In this document: positions 53,275 through 64,000 of the stretch, piece by piece | Position numbering within the stretch: the first letter of the stretch is position 1 | Layout of the letters: the number at the start of each line of letters is the position of its first letter | Assembly: GCA_027475525.1 (NCBI GenBank) | Contig: JAMWFC010000073.1 | Coordinates: 955,791-1,019,790, forward strand | Direction: 5' to 3' | Length of the DNA stretch: 64,000 nt | Source: Macrolepiota albuminosa | Lineage: Eukaryota > Basidiomycota > Agaricomycetes > Agaricales > Agaricaceae | Made by a program: the position numbers and the translations under genes | Notes under the pieces: generated by a model | Databases searched by the model: none | Told to the model about the DNA's origin: nothing | Seen by the model: only the letters and a program-made list of their open reading frames with translations

Positions 53275-54335
53275 GTGAAGAACCCAGAATGGAAAAGTAC
53301 GGTAGTCGTATGGCAGTACAAAAGCCCAAAAATATGGAGAATCCTACTAGCAGACCAGAATGGCAAGGTGACAAACGAGGAAGCAATATTCACAGTGTAC
53401 GGTGCAATAGCAGACATAGATCTGTCCCCGTTTAAGATAGGAGGATCTATAAAGTGAGCGTTCAATGATGCTACACATATTGAAGATGGCTGATAGGGAT
53501 GTAGTGAATTCAATTGGAAGTGTATTGAAGATGGCTGATAGGGATGTAGTGAATTCAATTGGAAGTGTAAATACCTCAAACAGTCAATAAAACTGGATGG
53601 GCTTGGCACGCAGCAGTTTGACGACGCCATGGCTGCGGCGAAAACAATATACAAAGCATTTGACTGGGAGTTCAAAGAGGGCAAACTGGAAGAATGGTCG
53701 GAAGAAATGTCAGATGAAGGAAACAAGATATTGTATGCAAACAATAGGGTGTTTACACCCGCAAAGGACTCGGACAAACGAGAATTTCACATCCCGTTCG
53801 AAAAGGATACTGACCCCAATGGATTGCTCGAAAAAATTGCACGAGGGGGATTCAAGAGAACATCAGACAATGTTGTCGAGTATGTGCAAGCAAGGATAAC
53901 ACTGGAAGGAGATAAAATGTAAGAATATATGGACAACGACCATAAAACACAGATGCTCACACAAATCAAAGGTTCAAGAGGATCAAACCACAGACCTTCT
54001 GAATCGGCAATATAGTTGCAGCGCAGGTATCCTTCGCAGTCGTTCCATTGAGGGGAGAGAAGTACAAGATGTTAACAGTTTTGAGATCGATAACGCTGCT
54101 GGATGAAACATTTGCACTGGTGAGTGGCCATATAAACAATAAATGTATTCTTCTCACTCTGACAATTACCAAGAAGAGGAAGGGGCAACCGCTCAAATGC
54201 AAAGACTACGAGCCGGTGAAAAGGAAGCTCCGAACATATGAAGATGACGGAGAAACCCAACAGAGGGCTGGCAAGGCGGTCAATACCGGCAATTTCGAGC
54301 AACAAATGTTGAATTACATGAACATTGACGACTGA
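53275..54335 (+). pseudogene. spliced gene of an unnamed mushroom-type family, with in-frame stop
   Basis: Two introns fit perfectly: exon to 53918 (GTAAGA donor), exon 53972-54119 (GTGAGT donor) and exon 54174-54335 ending in TGA. The product reads IYKAFDWEFKEGKLEEW, DTDPNGLLEKIARGG, then FKRIKPQTF-stop-IGNIVAAQVSFAVVPLRG, YKMLTVLRSITLLDETFAL and a basic tail. I recall similar hypothetical proteins, with a VGDIVEAQVSF...MLTVLRSLALLD core, as a large uncharacterised family in Agaricomycetes; function unknown. The stop at 54000-54002 is TGA where Arg is likely. The 5' part (53275-53457) ends at a GTGAGC that could be a donor, but its phase does not join cleanly. Confidence 0.55.
53479..53568 (+). 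repeat. 45-bp tandem duplication
   Basis: The unit starting ATTGAAGATGGCTGATAGGG at 53479 repeats exactly at 53524. At 45 bp it would keep frame if coding, but it lies where an intron is expected and contains stops, and it may have disturbed the splice junction of the surrounding gene. Confidence 0.9.
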
Positions 54336-56630
54336 TAACTTATGATGGCTTTGATACTACCTATTGAGACATTTTTACCCAATGCGGTCCATTCTGTTTT
54401 CACCGAGTTATCCTATTTCTCACATCTGATCAATCGGTCATCCCTGCTGAATTGTTCCACAAGCTCTCATCGCTGTTCTCTCATTGCCTTTATATATTAA
54501 CCCGATTACCTAGCACCACATAAACCACCGTCCATAGCGCTAACATACAATATACTACCGCCCACATCATGTTGTGTCATTTGTTTGTTTTTTTTTTTTT
54601 GTATTTTTCCCAGTTAATACAGTAATAACTAAGTGTCATCATCAAAACAACATGTCGTAATAAGTGTCATTGCATCAAAATAATACATCGATTATATAAT
54701 CGACCGTATGGACGAACGGTTTGGCAATACCTACCAAAGGGAATTATACATATATATTAATAATAATAATAATATTATTATTATTATTTTTTCTCCCTTA
54801 ATGCTTGATCAATGAATTCTCTAAGTACGATAACTTTATAAACTGCGGACCAAGAAAGATTAAATACGACATTGACGGATAAATAGTTATATCACCTCAA
54901 ACGATATGTGAAGTTAAAAGCAATATTATACGTTTTAGATTCAATTAGATTGTTTCGCACTCGAAAGAATGTAATAATATGGAATACATGTAGCAATCAC
55001 GGAACTCATGGCTGTACAGCAATAGTATACTCGAAACAATGCACAGCCACAATAACACGATTGGATAAATAATTAAATACAGCCGTACGTCTACAATGCT
55101 ATCTACTTCTGCTACATGGTAGCTAAGGACATATCGGGTAGGAAACACCTTGGTAGACCCACAGCTGAACAGTATAGGCATAACTAAAAGGGTGCAATTG
55201 GGGTAGCATCAAAAACCCAATGAAGAAAGCTTGCCACCACCACGAGCGAAATCCACTATTTACATAAAGGAAGAGTTTGAAGGATAAAGCTATTATGATA
55301 GAAAGGGCCTGTTAGGATGCGACTAAGCCAGCAAGCGAGCGTTGGACCCAACCCCTGGGTGGCTGTATATCAGTCAAATATACGATTGATACACAGCCAC
55401 TATATGCATGAAATTACACGCTATTACTATATTGACAATAAATGATTAAATATATAATAAAAATATATATGTTCATGATTATAGTGGCTATGCAACGGCC
55501 GCATATTTGAATGGTACACAGCCACAATGACAAATAGATCATATATTTATTCATTTATTTATTTATTTATTTATGAACAAGTGAATACTTCTGAGGAGGC
55601 CGACGTCCTATGCACCTCTTCACCTGGGTGGCTGCATACCTGGGACCAAAACAATGTACTGGTTTCAGACAGCAATAACATACTCACAAATAAATGCCAT
55701 CACACACAGGTGTGATGATACATACGACCCCTAATATGCCCTTTCGATTTTATGTAGCCGGCAAGCCACAACGCAGACTTAAGATGCGTCGGTAAATGAA
55801 CAATGGTATTATAATCCAATATTATGACTCACCGGATATTTGTATCAACCCTCTATCTCTCTCTCTCTCCTCTCCACCCCCCCCATCCCCTCCCCCTCAT
55901 TCAGTCAAAATATAGTTATGCTCTAACCAATCATAATCAGCATCAAAATCGGCATTGGATGTATTATATATTACCTGCGTTGACCCCAGGGCACCTGTAC
56001 CCAAAATATGGTTCAAGACGGCCGTGTCTTGTCGTTGAGGATAGTGAAACCAAAGTCACGCTTGCAGATAATCGGCAGTCTATTTGGCGATCACGTACCA
56101 TGTGGATCCACTGATGCTGAGCATCCGATGACTGGCAGTCTATTCGGCGATCACATTCCATGGGGATCCGCTGAATGCCGAGCATCTTAGGATCGACCCT
56201 GTATATTATCGGTGATATATTGTACCATTTGAGGCTTTGGAATGACACATTGCGTAGGTCTTACGCAACCGGCAAGGAGTCTAAGTGAGTAATGACATTC
56301 CTATCCATCCTTTACATTCCATTTTTACAACCTTTATCTTGTATAAGCGTTGCATATGACATTAACAACACATGAAACAATAAATGACAAAAATGCAATT
56401 GAAAAGTTTAGTTAAACATACATGAACTTTGCAGAGAATTCAAAACTATCTGTATGGACACAACACTCTTATCGTTACTTACGTTAAAACTCGGGGTTTA
56501 TTTTTCTTTATTCATCTAAGCAATGTGGCGGTGGCTATGTATTCATAGCGGTAATAGAAGTAGAAGCTTGATGCCATCATAACGAAAGGGTAGATAAGAA
56601 AAACATTTCGACCATCCATCCTTCTTTGAC
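54336..56630. other. intergenic region with simple repeats
   Basis: No gene is supported over about 2.3 kb. There is a T-run (about 54581-54600), an (ATT/AAT) palindromic tract near 54755-54790, a (TTTA)n microsatellite near 55546-55573 and a (TC)n/C-rich tract near 55855-55900. A GGTACACAGCCAC-like word recurs around 55025, 55388 and 55512. The ORFs present are short and low-complexity. Confidence 0.5.
56072..56188. repeat. imperfect tandem duplication of about 60 bp
   Basis: GGCAGTCTATTTGGCGATCA at about 56072 recurs as GGCAGTCTATTCGGCGATCA at about 56132; both are followed by a CCATG-GGATCC core and end in GAGCATC. Differences are transitions, mostly at C/T positions. Confidence 0.8.
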
Positions 56631-58048
56631 TATGTTGCGCCACTCTACCCCTAACCGTTTGCCTACGCCACCTCTGCCTGGTGATAACTCAACTGCTTCA
56701 TGGCTACGCTACGAGGAGCGCCGAGAAATATACGAGCGCCGTCTAGACAAGCGGCGAATAGCAGCCCTTTTCCAGCAGCATAAGTAGTTTCCCGGCATGT
56801 CTGCGTACTCACCAGGCACGCCCTCCCCCCCCCCCCAGAGATGGCAGGCCAGTCTATGGGATCAAGTTCATTGACACTGACATCCGACCCATTGGCACCA
56901 GAGAGGAGCACGCAGACAGCTGGTCCAAGCAGCTCAGTCCAATCAGCACCTGCTGCGAGCTCATTGACACGTACTGAACAGCCTGTTCTCGGGCCCGGTC
57001 AGGTACGGCGAGTCTCGGCAACAAAGCGGATCCCTCAAGCCAATGTGACACTGGAGCAATTTGCCGCGGCCCAAAACCGGCACCGTGGCCCTCCCACCCT
57101 CAAGTAGTGTCAGAACAAGGGTCCTGTGAGTGTTCTCCTGGCCCGGTTGCGCGTCCTAACCATCACCAGTGCTTGTTATGCTCACGTCGAGGTGAACCAT
57201 GCGAATTCGAGGCACCAGGGGCAAAATCTTGCAGGGATAACTCAGTGTGTGTTTCCTGTTGAGCCCAGCACGAGCGATGCTCCGTGGCTCAGGCATGGAA
57301 GGCATCTTGCATGAGCAAAGAACAGGGGTGGGACATGACCTGGGTGCTGAGCCAGTTGGCTAGTGCATCCAGATCGAGGGCCGAGGAGTCGGGTGGGGCA
57401 CAGGCTGGGAGTTCATCGATAGGAAGGAAGGCGAAGGTGTTGACTACACAGCAGGATAAGGGGAAGCGCAGAGCTTCACCTGCGTTGACGGAGGAAGCGC
57501 CGATGGCTCGGCATGATAAGGGAAAGCGCCGAGCATCGCCGGAGCCGTACTTCGGGGAGGCAAGGAATTCGGGTTTGATATTATTTAATTGCGTGCGCGG
57601 ACACGCAAATACAAAGTCATCGAGTGCGGGTAATGTGCCCAGGTCAAAGGGCGAGGAGTCAAGTAGATCGCGGCCTGAGGGTTCATCGAAAGATGTGGGG
57701 TCGGTTGAGGTGCAGACTGAGGGTTCGTCGCAAGGAGGAAGGGTGGAAGCGTCGTCTCCGCAACAGGACAAAGGGAAGCACCGAGCTTCGACTGAGTCGG
57801 TGGAGATAATAGGGTACAAGCGTGCGCGGAGGTCCCCAAGCTTGGACATGTCGGATATCTGTGAAATCCCCCCGATACCTGCCCAATCGTCTATTGATGA
57901 GGAAACACGCCAGCAGTTGCAGGAGACCCTGGCAAATGAGTACCAGGTAACATTACAGCTGCACCACACGCGAGATGATCTTCAGCGGGAACAACGTGCT
58001 CGGGAGGCCATGCGGGAAGAGAGGAATGCGGCTATTCGGAACAAATGA
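56631..58048 (+). CDS. hypothetical Cys-rich protein gene, probably spliced or broken
   Basis: A plausible start at 56631 gives LPTPPLPGDNSTASWLRYEERREIYERRLDKRRI, then a stop near 56786; a second block (56841-57107) has IPQANVTLEQFAAAQNRHRG; a third frame from 57122 reads CLLCSRRGEPCEFEAPGAKSC followed by CVSC, a TGA (57259) and RCSVAQAWKASC. The C-x2-C-x5-C pattern suggests a zinc-binding cluster of the sort seen in many mushroom-fungus hypothetical proteins. The tail (57284-58048) repeats a DKGKRRASP motif four times (two variants) and ends in a coiled coil. Introns may join the frames, but I could not fix them; it may be a pseudogene. Confidence 0.45.
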
Positions 58049-58597
58049 CGTTAAAAAGGGAAGACACTATTCCCACAAATATATGTAACCGTACTAGTAT
58101 CACATGATGTTAAAAAGTGAATATATTATTCCCACAAATTTGTAACCGTACAGATGATGGTAGTATCACATGACATTATAAATCGAATACATTATTTCCA
58201 TGCATCTCTGTAACCGTACATACGTACGGTAGTATCACATGATGTTAAAAAGTGAAGACATTACTCCCACGCGTACATAGTCTACTGCTGACTAAGTAAC
58301 TGTCCAGACGAACGGTAGTATCACATGATGTTAAAAATCAAAGACATTATTCTCATGCATCTCTGTAACCGTACATACGTACGGTAGTATCACATGACAT
58401 TAAAAAGTGAAGACATTATTCCCATGCATACATAGTCTACTGCTGACTAAGTAACCGTACAGATGAATGGTAGTATCACATGACATTAAAAAGTAAAGAC
58501 ATTATTCCCACGCGTACATAGTCTACTGCTGACTAAGTAACCGTACAGACAAACGGTAGTATCACATGATGTTAAAAATCAAAGACATTATTCCCAC
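58044..58597. repeat. minisatellite of about eight units with internal palindromes
   Basis: The core AGTATCACATGATGTTAAAAA recurs about eight times (near 58044, 58088, 58167, 58240, 58328, 58398, 58482 and 58568). Units of about 65-90 bp also share GAAGACATTATTCCCA and, in some, a CATAGTCTACTGCTGACTAA insert. Between units ACCGTAC-N4-GTACGGT forms a perfect hairpin in two places and imperfect ones elsewhere. The array ends exactly where the LINE leader starts, so it may be the LINE's 5' promoter repeat. Confidence 0.88.
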
Positions 58598-58872
58598 GCT
58601 TGCCTGAAGGAAGTAATGGCAACGAGAACAACAACAACAACAACAACCACCACCACCCCACCCCACCCCAGCCTTTAGCAACCTTCTCGCACTCTCAATT
58701 CTTGTCTATATCACCCAAACTCTCCCCAAACTTCTCTCAGTATTTGATCATAACTTTTTCTTCATTATTACTCAACTCCGGCCAAAATTCTATTCTAACA
58801 ACTTCTCTTCGAAAATTTTCTTCTCTCATCAAAACCTAAAACTCTAACTCCAGCTTAATTTTAACTCTATTT

Positions 58873-60732
58873 TTGATGTTGCCTTCAACTCAAAACCTAC
58901 CTCCCCCCTTACTACAGTCTTTAGATTCTTCTCCTACCCCGATAGAAGTTGATCCCATAGTTTACTCATTACCTACCACACCCACCGTGGCCACCAAACT
59001 GAAAATTCCCCCATTTACCCCTAGAACACCCAGAACTGGTGTCCGTCCACCTACCCCAGAGGGTGATTTAGGTTCTGACGATGAGATGGTTTTCTCACCG
59101 GCTCAGATCCCGAAGGGTTGCCAACTTATCGTGCGAGGTTGCATACCTAGTGACCCCTCCGAGACGCCCACCTCCATGGTAAAGGACGTAATCGACAAGC
59201 TCAGCTTGGATCCATAGTTCGAATACTTCAAGAAATTGCAGCCTCATGTCACCCCATTCAGTGATTGACCTACAAACCTCTCCTCAGCCTGTTATATTGA
59301 GGTGCAGGTTAAGGATGATAGCTGCTCCGAACCCAGGGTAGATCTGTTGGAGATCATCATGCGAGCGATCAATGAAGCTAGACCCGAGTGGGAGGTTCGA
59401 TGGAGCGCCAGTAGGAAAGGACGCAGTGACAAGCGTCTTTCTTGTTGCCTCTTAGACCTTTATCCGGGTGTTAGGGATTGTAGTGATATACCCCAGGCTG
59501 ACCTACCGCTGATCAAAGATCACATCGAGAAGCAGGGCTATAAAGTGGCCTCAATCTTCGCCTCCTTTGGTGGCCTGCAGGTCACGTTTCTCTTGCCGTC
59601 TGATGCTGACCGATTCATGGCTTTAGGGTTGTTTGCGGTGCCTGCAAAAGTGTCCAGACATCTTGCACGTGTCGAACCGTTGAAGGAGATCCCTCTCGAG
59701 CGTCCATTCAAGCTGGTCGTCTCTGGAATGCGTGACTGGGAACAGATGAAAGGCCAGATTGAAAAATGGGCTAGGAAAATCGCACCTGGTTCGTGGATTG
59801 GGAGTCGGTCCACTGACTTAAACACAGATTTGTTTATTTTTTCTATGTCCACATGGGCGGACACTCTCAAGGTGTTACGGGCTGAAGAGTCTTTTAGGAA
59901 GATCTTCCCAGATTCGATCTCTGCACCGCGTCAGCTTTGGGATTATAACAAAAACCCTACCCGCAGGACCCTGGGTGATCAGGGCACGAGAGGAGCGGAT
60001 CAGATTACGAGTACTATAAGGTCAATGGCTGCAGAGATTCGCAAATTGAGAAATGAGGTCCGATCGGTTCAGCTCAAGCAAGACAACATGTCCTCGGCAC
60101 AATTAAAACTGATGGATCAAGTCCTGTCGCTCGACCAGAGAATCTGTATTACACAACAGGCTCTTCTTGTGCAAGGACATGAAGAAAAGATTTGGTCTCG
60201 TGTGGTGGAATTGGAGTCCCAAATTGGCAGCCTTCGGGTGTCCCTATTGTTCCCGGCCAGTCAACAGAGAAGGGACGAAATTCAATCTGCTCTTGACCTG
60301 CTGATTACTGAGCTAGATTCGAAGAGAGCCGAGCTCTCCACTACTTCCGAACAGTTTGCCAGTGTCATTGGGAATGGACCTCCTGGTAATTTGCTACCTG
60401 CACCACAGTTGGGTGATGCTCCCGCTGTTGAACAACAACCATTGAAACGCATGCCGAAAAATTCTCCGTCGGTGCCAGCCACGAGGCTTTGCAAGAAGAG
60501 AAGGACAATGGAGGACCTACCTGCGGTCAAAACTGTGCCTGAGTCTCCCGTCTTGCACCCTACTGCGGACTTGGTATGTTCCGCTTGTGTGTTGAGTATA
60601 CCGTATGATTCCGTTAATGCGGGTGCCCATTCTCTCAGACTCCGTCCAATGAAACAAGCCCTCAATCATCTGGAGCCTCAACCTCAAGGGTCAAATTCAG
60701 CTCTCGCTGGGTTATGTGGAGGGGTAGTCTAA
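58873..60732 (+). pseudogene. LINE ORF1 with two in-frame stops
   Basis: ORF1 proteins bind LINE RNA. The same frame runs from ATG 58873 to 60732, interrupted only by TAG (59215-59217) and TGA (59266-59268). The N-terminus is Pro/Thr-rich; the middle has two RRM-like stretches (PKGCQLIVRGCI and PFKLVVSGM..DWEQMKGQIEKWARK); a coiled coil follows (STIRSMAAEIRKLRNEVRSVQLKQDN and VVELESQIGSLRV). No zinc knuckle is seen, unlike many Tad and I elements. Two point mutations would explain its inactivity. Confidence 0.7.
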
Positions 60733-61067
60733 TTGGTCTGGGCTTGCCGGCAATACGGGCACCCAGCTTCTCATTCAATCATCATAAACACTTGCTTTCC
60801 CTTATGTTACGCACCAGTTCTTATATCTTTACCTCGAAATATGTGTACGGTCTTAAGGACGTCAAGTCTGGCTTGTGCTCAACCACTATATACAGATCAA
60901 CTACATACACGGATTCAACTCCGACTTATATACAGTCAAACAGTCTCAAGGACTGCATACTCAATGCACATCGCTCTTATCGTTTGCGTTGGCCATTGTT
61001 TTTCCTTGTTCTTCGTATAACAGTTTATTGGTTCCTGCTGTCTCTTTTGTTTCCGTGTGTGGCAGCT
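60733..61067. other. spacer between LINE ORF1 and ORF2
   Basis: The open frame of ORF2 extends upstream to 60714, overlapping the end of ORF1, but this part has low conservation and may be translated by reinitiation or be non-coding. The first plausible ORF2 start is ATG 61068 (MPTNPQ). Confidence 0.4.
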
Positions 61068-63747
61068 ATGCCGACAAATCCACAAGCCCAAGTATCAGTA
61101 TTTGCACTGAATGCAAACGGACTTGTAAGCCCAGTCAAACTCGCCTTAATTGGTCCGTTGATTGGGAAGCTAGCTCCCCATTTTTTTCGCGATCTCGGAA
61201 ACAAAGTCGAGGTCTAACACGGGGGCTAATCTTTCAATCTCTGATTACGAGATCGTAGAAGAAAACGGAGTTTCTTGTTCCGCACATTGGGGAAAATGGG
61301 GTGTGATTTTAGGCATTCAAAGGGATGTCCAAATTATTTCTCGAGTCACGCTCACCCACCCCTCTTTTAGAGGTCGAGTTGTGGCTGTTGACATGGTAGT
61401 TCCCTGTCATAACTCATTTTTGTTCGTGCACCGTGTCTTTGCTGTATATGCACCCTGTGATCCTGGGCTTGATGATCTCTCAAGGAATTTCTGGCCTCAA
61501 TTAACTGAGTTAGTCTGTCGGACAAAGTCCTCGTGGTCATTGTTTGGTGACCTCAATGCAACGGTGTCCCAAGTCAAATGGGCATCAGACAATGTCATAG
61601 CCAGGAACTCAACTCACAGCATCGATTTGTGGCAGGCATCACCGGATCGTAACAGATTTATTCATTGGACAAGTCGCTCTTGGAACTCCAATGAGGGCGG
61701 CAATATTATTGATAGGGTTGTTTGTTCATCTGAAACTCTTGCTGACCATGAGATTCACACAGATCAAACCTGGATCCCTGGTACCAATCATAGGGCAATT
61801 GTCGCGACGATGGTATGGTCCCCTTCTAGCACTCAGTCAGGTCACACTGGTCTTCCACGCCCGTCTGGTCTCTTCACCCCGGCGCCACCTCCAAGGTTCG
61901 AATCCCAAGCGCGTCAATCGGACCGTGATCTTATGAAATATATGATACACGTTTGGAAAGGACTGTATAGCAAGCTACTTGCAGCTAAGAAGTCCGAAAT
62001 ATGGGATCGCGCTAAACGTCGTGATTATGGAAGAATCCAGGGGGTTTTATCAGGCGGTTCCTCCAAAAAACTTTTGGGTGGATCATCAGCCTTCGTTTCA
62101 TTACCTACTGCTCTTGTTTCTTCACGCGACCCTGATGCTCTTGTTACAGATCCTAGCGAGGTTGCGGAATTAACTTGTGAATACTTTGTTAACCTTTACA
62201 AACGCTCCCCACCTCCAGACAAGCCCAAACCGTGGTTGACAACACCGTCAGTTTTGCAAGTAAGACAACAGGTTGAGAAGAGTCCTTTCGTTTGGCCTGT
62301 CACAGCGACCTTAGCCGACTTCCACGCTATGTTAAGGAGAGGCAATCCACGCCCATCACCGGGCCCAGATGGCTGGGAAAAATGGTGCGTAAAGAATTTA
62401 TCGGACAGAGCCTTACAATTAGTCTTAGATCTGCATAACTACTCTGTACTGCATGCCCACTTTCCTGGAAAGGTTAAGGAGGCACATCTGACGTATTTTC
62501 ACAAACGAGGGATTCGAACGAACCTCTCAAATTGGAGAGGACTGACTATCTCCAATTTCCTCGCTAACTCTCCCATGACTTGGTTGAATTACAGACTTTC
62601 TCCATACGCTGCAAGAATGGGGATTATTCCTGAAACTCAAGTGGCCACGCAGCCTGGTGTGCAGACTCAGGATTTGATGAGCTTCCTCTGTAGTCTCAAG
62701 ACTTGGAGTCGAAGACACAAAAAGTTCGTTTACCTTCTTAAGCGCGATCAAATGAAAGGATTTGATTACTTGTCGCCTCACGGTTTTTACAACGCATGCC
62801 AAGCATACGGTCTGCCTTCCTCAATATGCGACCTTGATTGTGCATCGCAATCTCAGGTCAAATGCTTTCTGAGAACCGCGTGGGGCATAGCATCGCCAAT
62901 TATTGTGGACGGGGTAACTAAGCAAGGTGGCCCAATCTCTCCCTTAAAGGCTACCATCACTACTAGCCTGGGACATAGATATTTGGATGATATCTCTGCC
63001 CATGACCCAGATGCTATTGTGATTCAAAGTATGTCCAAATCCATCGACGACCCGTATCTCCCGAATGATACCTACTCACTTAATCTGTCCATGACGGAGG
63101 CTACTGACGATAGCTATCTGATAGCCTTATCTCATTCTGCCCTTAGAAGGTTCACATTGGAAATGGAACGCTTTCAGTTCACGTATGGCTGGTTGACTTC
63201 ATGGGAAAAAACCACCGCGCACATCTTGAACACCGCAGATCCGTTGCCGCCTACATTATCCTTCCCCTCAATTACTAAGGAGCCCGGAGTCAATCCTTGG
63301 ATCATCTCAGAGCATGCAGTACCAGTTTCGAAGAATGAATTTAGCTTCCTCCGAATGCAGGTTCACGACCCAAAGTCCTGGTTCTCGGAGTTGATGAGTC
63401 TCATCAATAGCTTTATTTTTCCTACCTTCACCATGAGGATACCGTTCACTCTCATTTGCAAGATCATTTCACAGAACTTGATCTCCCGATGCAGAGCCTT
63501 ACTGTCTTTACAACCCATTCTACACGCTGACGCACAGAGACTAGATCAAAGGCTGACTCATAGGGTTCACGAGATCTTGGGTTTTCCTTTCTGTCCATCA
63601 TCAAAGTTACTAACCCTTCCGCTAGAGCTAGGTGGTTTTGATTTTCCATCGATATCGAGGATTAATGCAGGTATTGCAGTGGACGGTCTTGTTTGAGATC
63701 TCAATCACTATATTCCAGCATATCGATTAATGGCCAGAGTCACGCTA
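61068..63747 (+). pseudogene. LINE ORF2: endonuclease and reverse transcriptase, one frameshift
   Basis: The endonuclease starts VSVFALNANGLVSPVKLALI; after a T7 run at about 61183-61189 the reading shifts by one frame into ISETKSRSNT (catalytic Glu) and YEIVEENG, then SLFGDLNATVSQ and TWIPGTNHRAIVA (Asn-His, in place of S-D-H). The RT has WRGLTISN, RDQMKGFDYLSPHGFYNA, KQGGPISPL and a TEATDDSYLIAL box in place of FADD. The 797-codon part (61303-63696) ends at TGA 63694-63696, where Arg is likely, and then stays readable to 63747. Catalytic acidic residues are present. Confidence 0.85.
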
Positions 63748-64000
63748 TGTAACGAAGTTACGGCGTTTGTGAGCTTAAGTTCACACCACACAGAATCAGA
63801 CCAGTCCGGTCTATTGTCTATGTAGTGTAATACAAAAATAAGCTGCTTAGTAAGCAGCACTTGTAACATATTTATAGTAACTAAATAATAATATTATATA
63901 ATAATAATATTATATAATAATAATAATATAATATTTACTACAGTAAGTAAAGCTATGTGGCCAACGCCACATAGTGGACTACGCTACACACCCCCCAATC
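63748..64000 (-). mobile_element. family A LTR and polypurine tract, reverse orientation
   Basis: On the minus strand the sequence starts with the tract ATTGGGGGGTG (63998 leftward), enters TGTGTAGCGTAGTCC and ends TAACTTCGTTACA at 63748, so it is a 3' LTR whose element body lies right of the window. It aligns with 12005-12224 over its length but has a longer (TAATAATAT)n tract. Two perfect hairpins are present: GCTGCTTA-N-TAAGCAGC (63842-63858) and CTATGTGGC-N4-GCCACATAG (63953-63974). The insertion cut the LINE ORF2. Confidence 0.88.

Larger units (their letters stand above)
58598..63747 (+). mobile_element. LINE-type non-LTR retrotransposon, truncated by an LTR insertion
   Basis: A leader with CAA and CCA repeats (58620-58670), ORF1 and ORF2 follow in the order of LINEs with an AP-type endonuclease and RT. 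The ORF2 frame is still readable past its TGA (DLNHYIPAYRLMARVTL) until a family A LTR begins at 63748, so the 3' end lies beyond the window. Point stops and one frameshift suggest a recent loss of activity. The clade could be Tad-like; a phylogeny would be needed. Confidence 0.85.

Noticed and set aside
57289..57969. Minus-strand 226-codon frame opposite the Cys-rich gene
   Set aside because: The plus strand has the repeated DKGKRRASP motif and coiled coil; the minus reading is its shadow.
58044..58597. CRISPR-like array
   Set aside because: Units have variable length with no unique spacers of constant size, and the genome is eukaryotic; it is a minisatellite.

Overview
The window is nuclear DNA of a filamentous fungus, most likely an Agaricomycete (mushroom-forming Basidiomycota). 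Genes are packed with short GT-AG introns, some protein families resemble mushroom-type families, and most of the sequence is nested transposable elements: chromodomain Ty3/gypsy LTR elements, two kinds of Helitron, and a LINE with a DNase I-like endonuclease. No bacterial features, rRNA or tRNA genes are visible. All family assignments come from reading motifs, not from searches.

Layout. 1-2010: AT-rich repeats. 2010-7370: decayed Ty3/gypsy element (gag, protease, RT/RNase H, integrase, chromodomain). 7565-11131: segment whose coding sense is on the minus strand, proline-rich. 11148-12224: 3' end of a gypsy element (family A): C-terminus of a third ORF, polypurine tract, LTR. 12225-18180: two converging gypsy gag relics and a long inverted repeat. 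18470-20880: Helitron helicase relic. 22306-33323: a structurally complete, very young 11,018-bp Ty3/gypsy element (family B) with identical 191-bp LTRs and a CAAAT target duplication. 33.3-34.6 kb: possible host exons. 35.5-43.8 kb: large Helitron RepHel gene on the minus strand ending in a ubiquitin-protease-like domain, broken by point mutations and an insertion of about 0.86 kb. 44.6-49.2 kb: spliced JmjC-like gene on the minus strand. 49.7-54.3 kb: two spliced genes of unknown function. 56.6-58.0 kb: Cys-rich gene. 58.0-58.6 kb: minisatellite. 58.6-63.7 kb: LINE interrupted at its 3' end by a family A LTR that continues past the window.

The family B element is the centre of interest. Gag (with zinc knuckle and aspartic protease) and pol (RT, RNase H, integrase, chromodomain) lie in one frame separated by a single UGA in the context UGA-CUA-G, a known leaky-stop context, and that stop sits in the arm of a hairpin. 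Downstream is an extra 897-codon ORF3 with an RS/proline-rich N-terminus and a globular C-terminus. A decayed homologue lies just before the family A LTR, so ORF3 is an old part of this lineage. The whole element, coding and non-coding, is studded with short perfect inverted repeats: I verified 41 with arms of 8 bp or more, where about 3 are expected by chance.

Older copies are CpG-poor and many of their in-frame stops are TGA, some where the family expects Arg. That fits C-to-T decay of methylated CpG in repeats. The JmjC-like gene and the 53-54 kb gene each carry an in-frame TGA too, so they may be pseudogenes or may share the decay.
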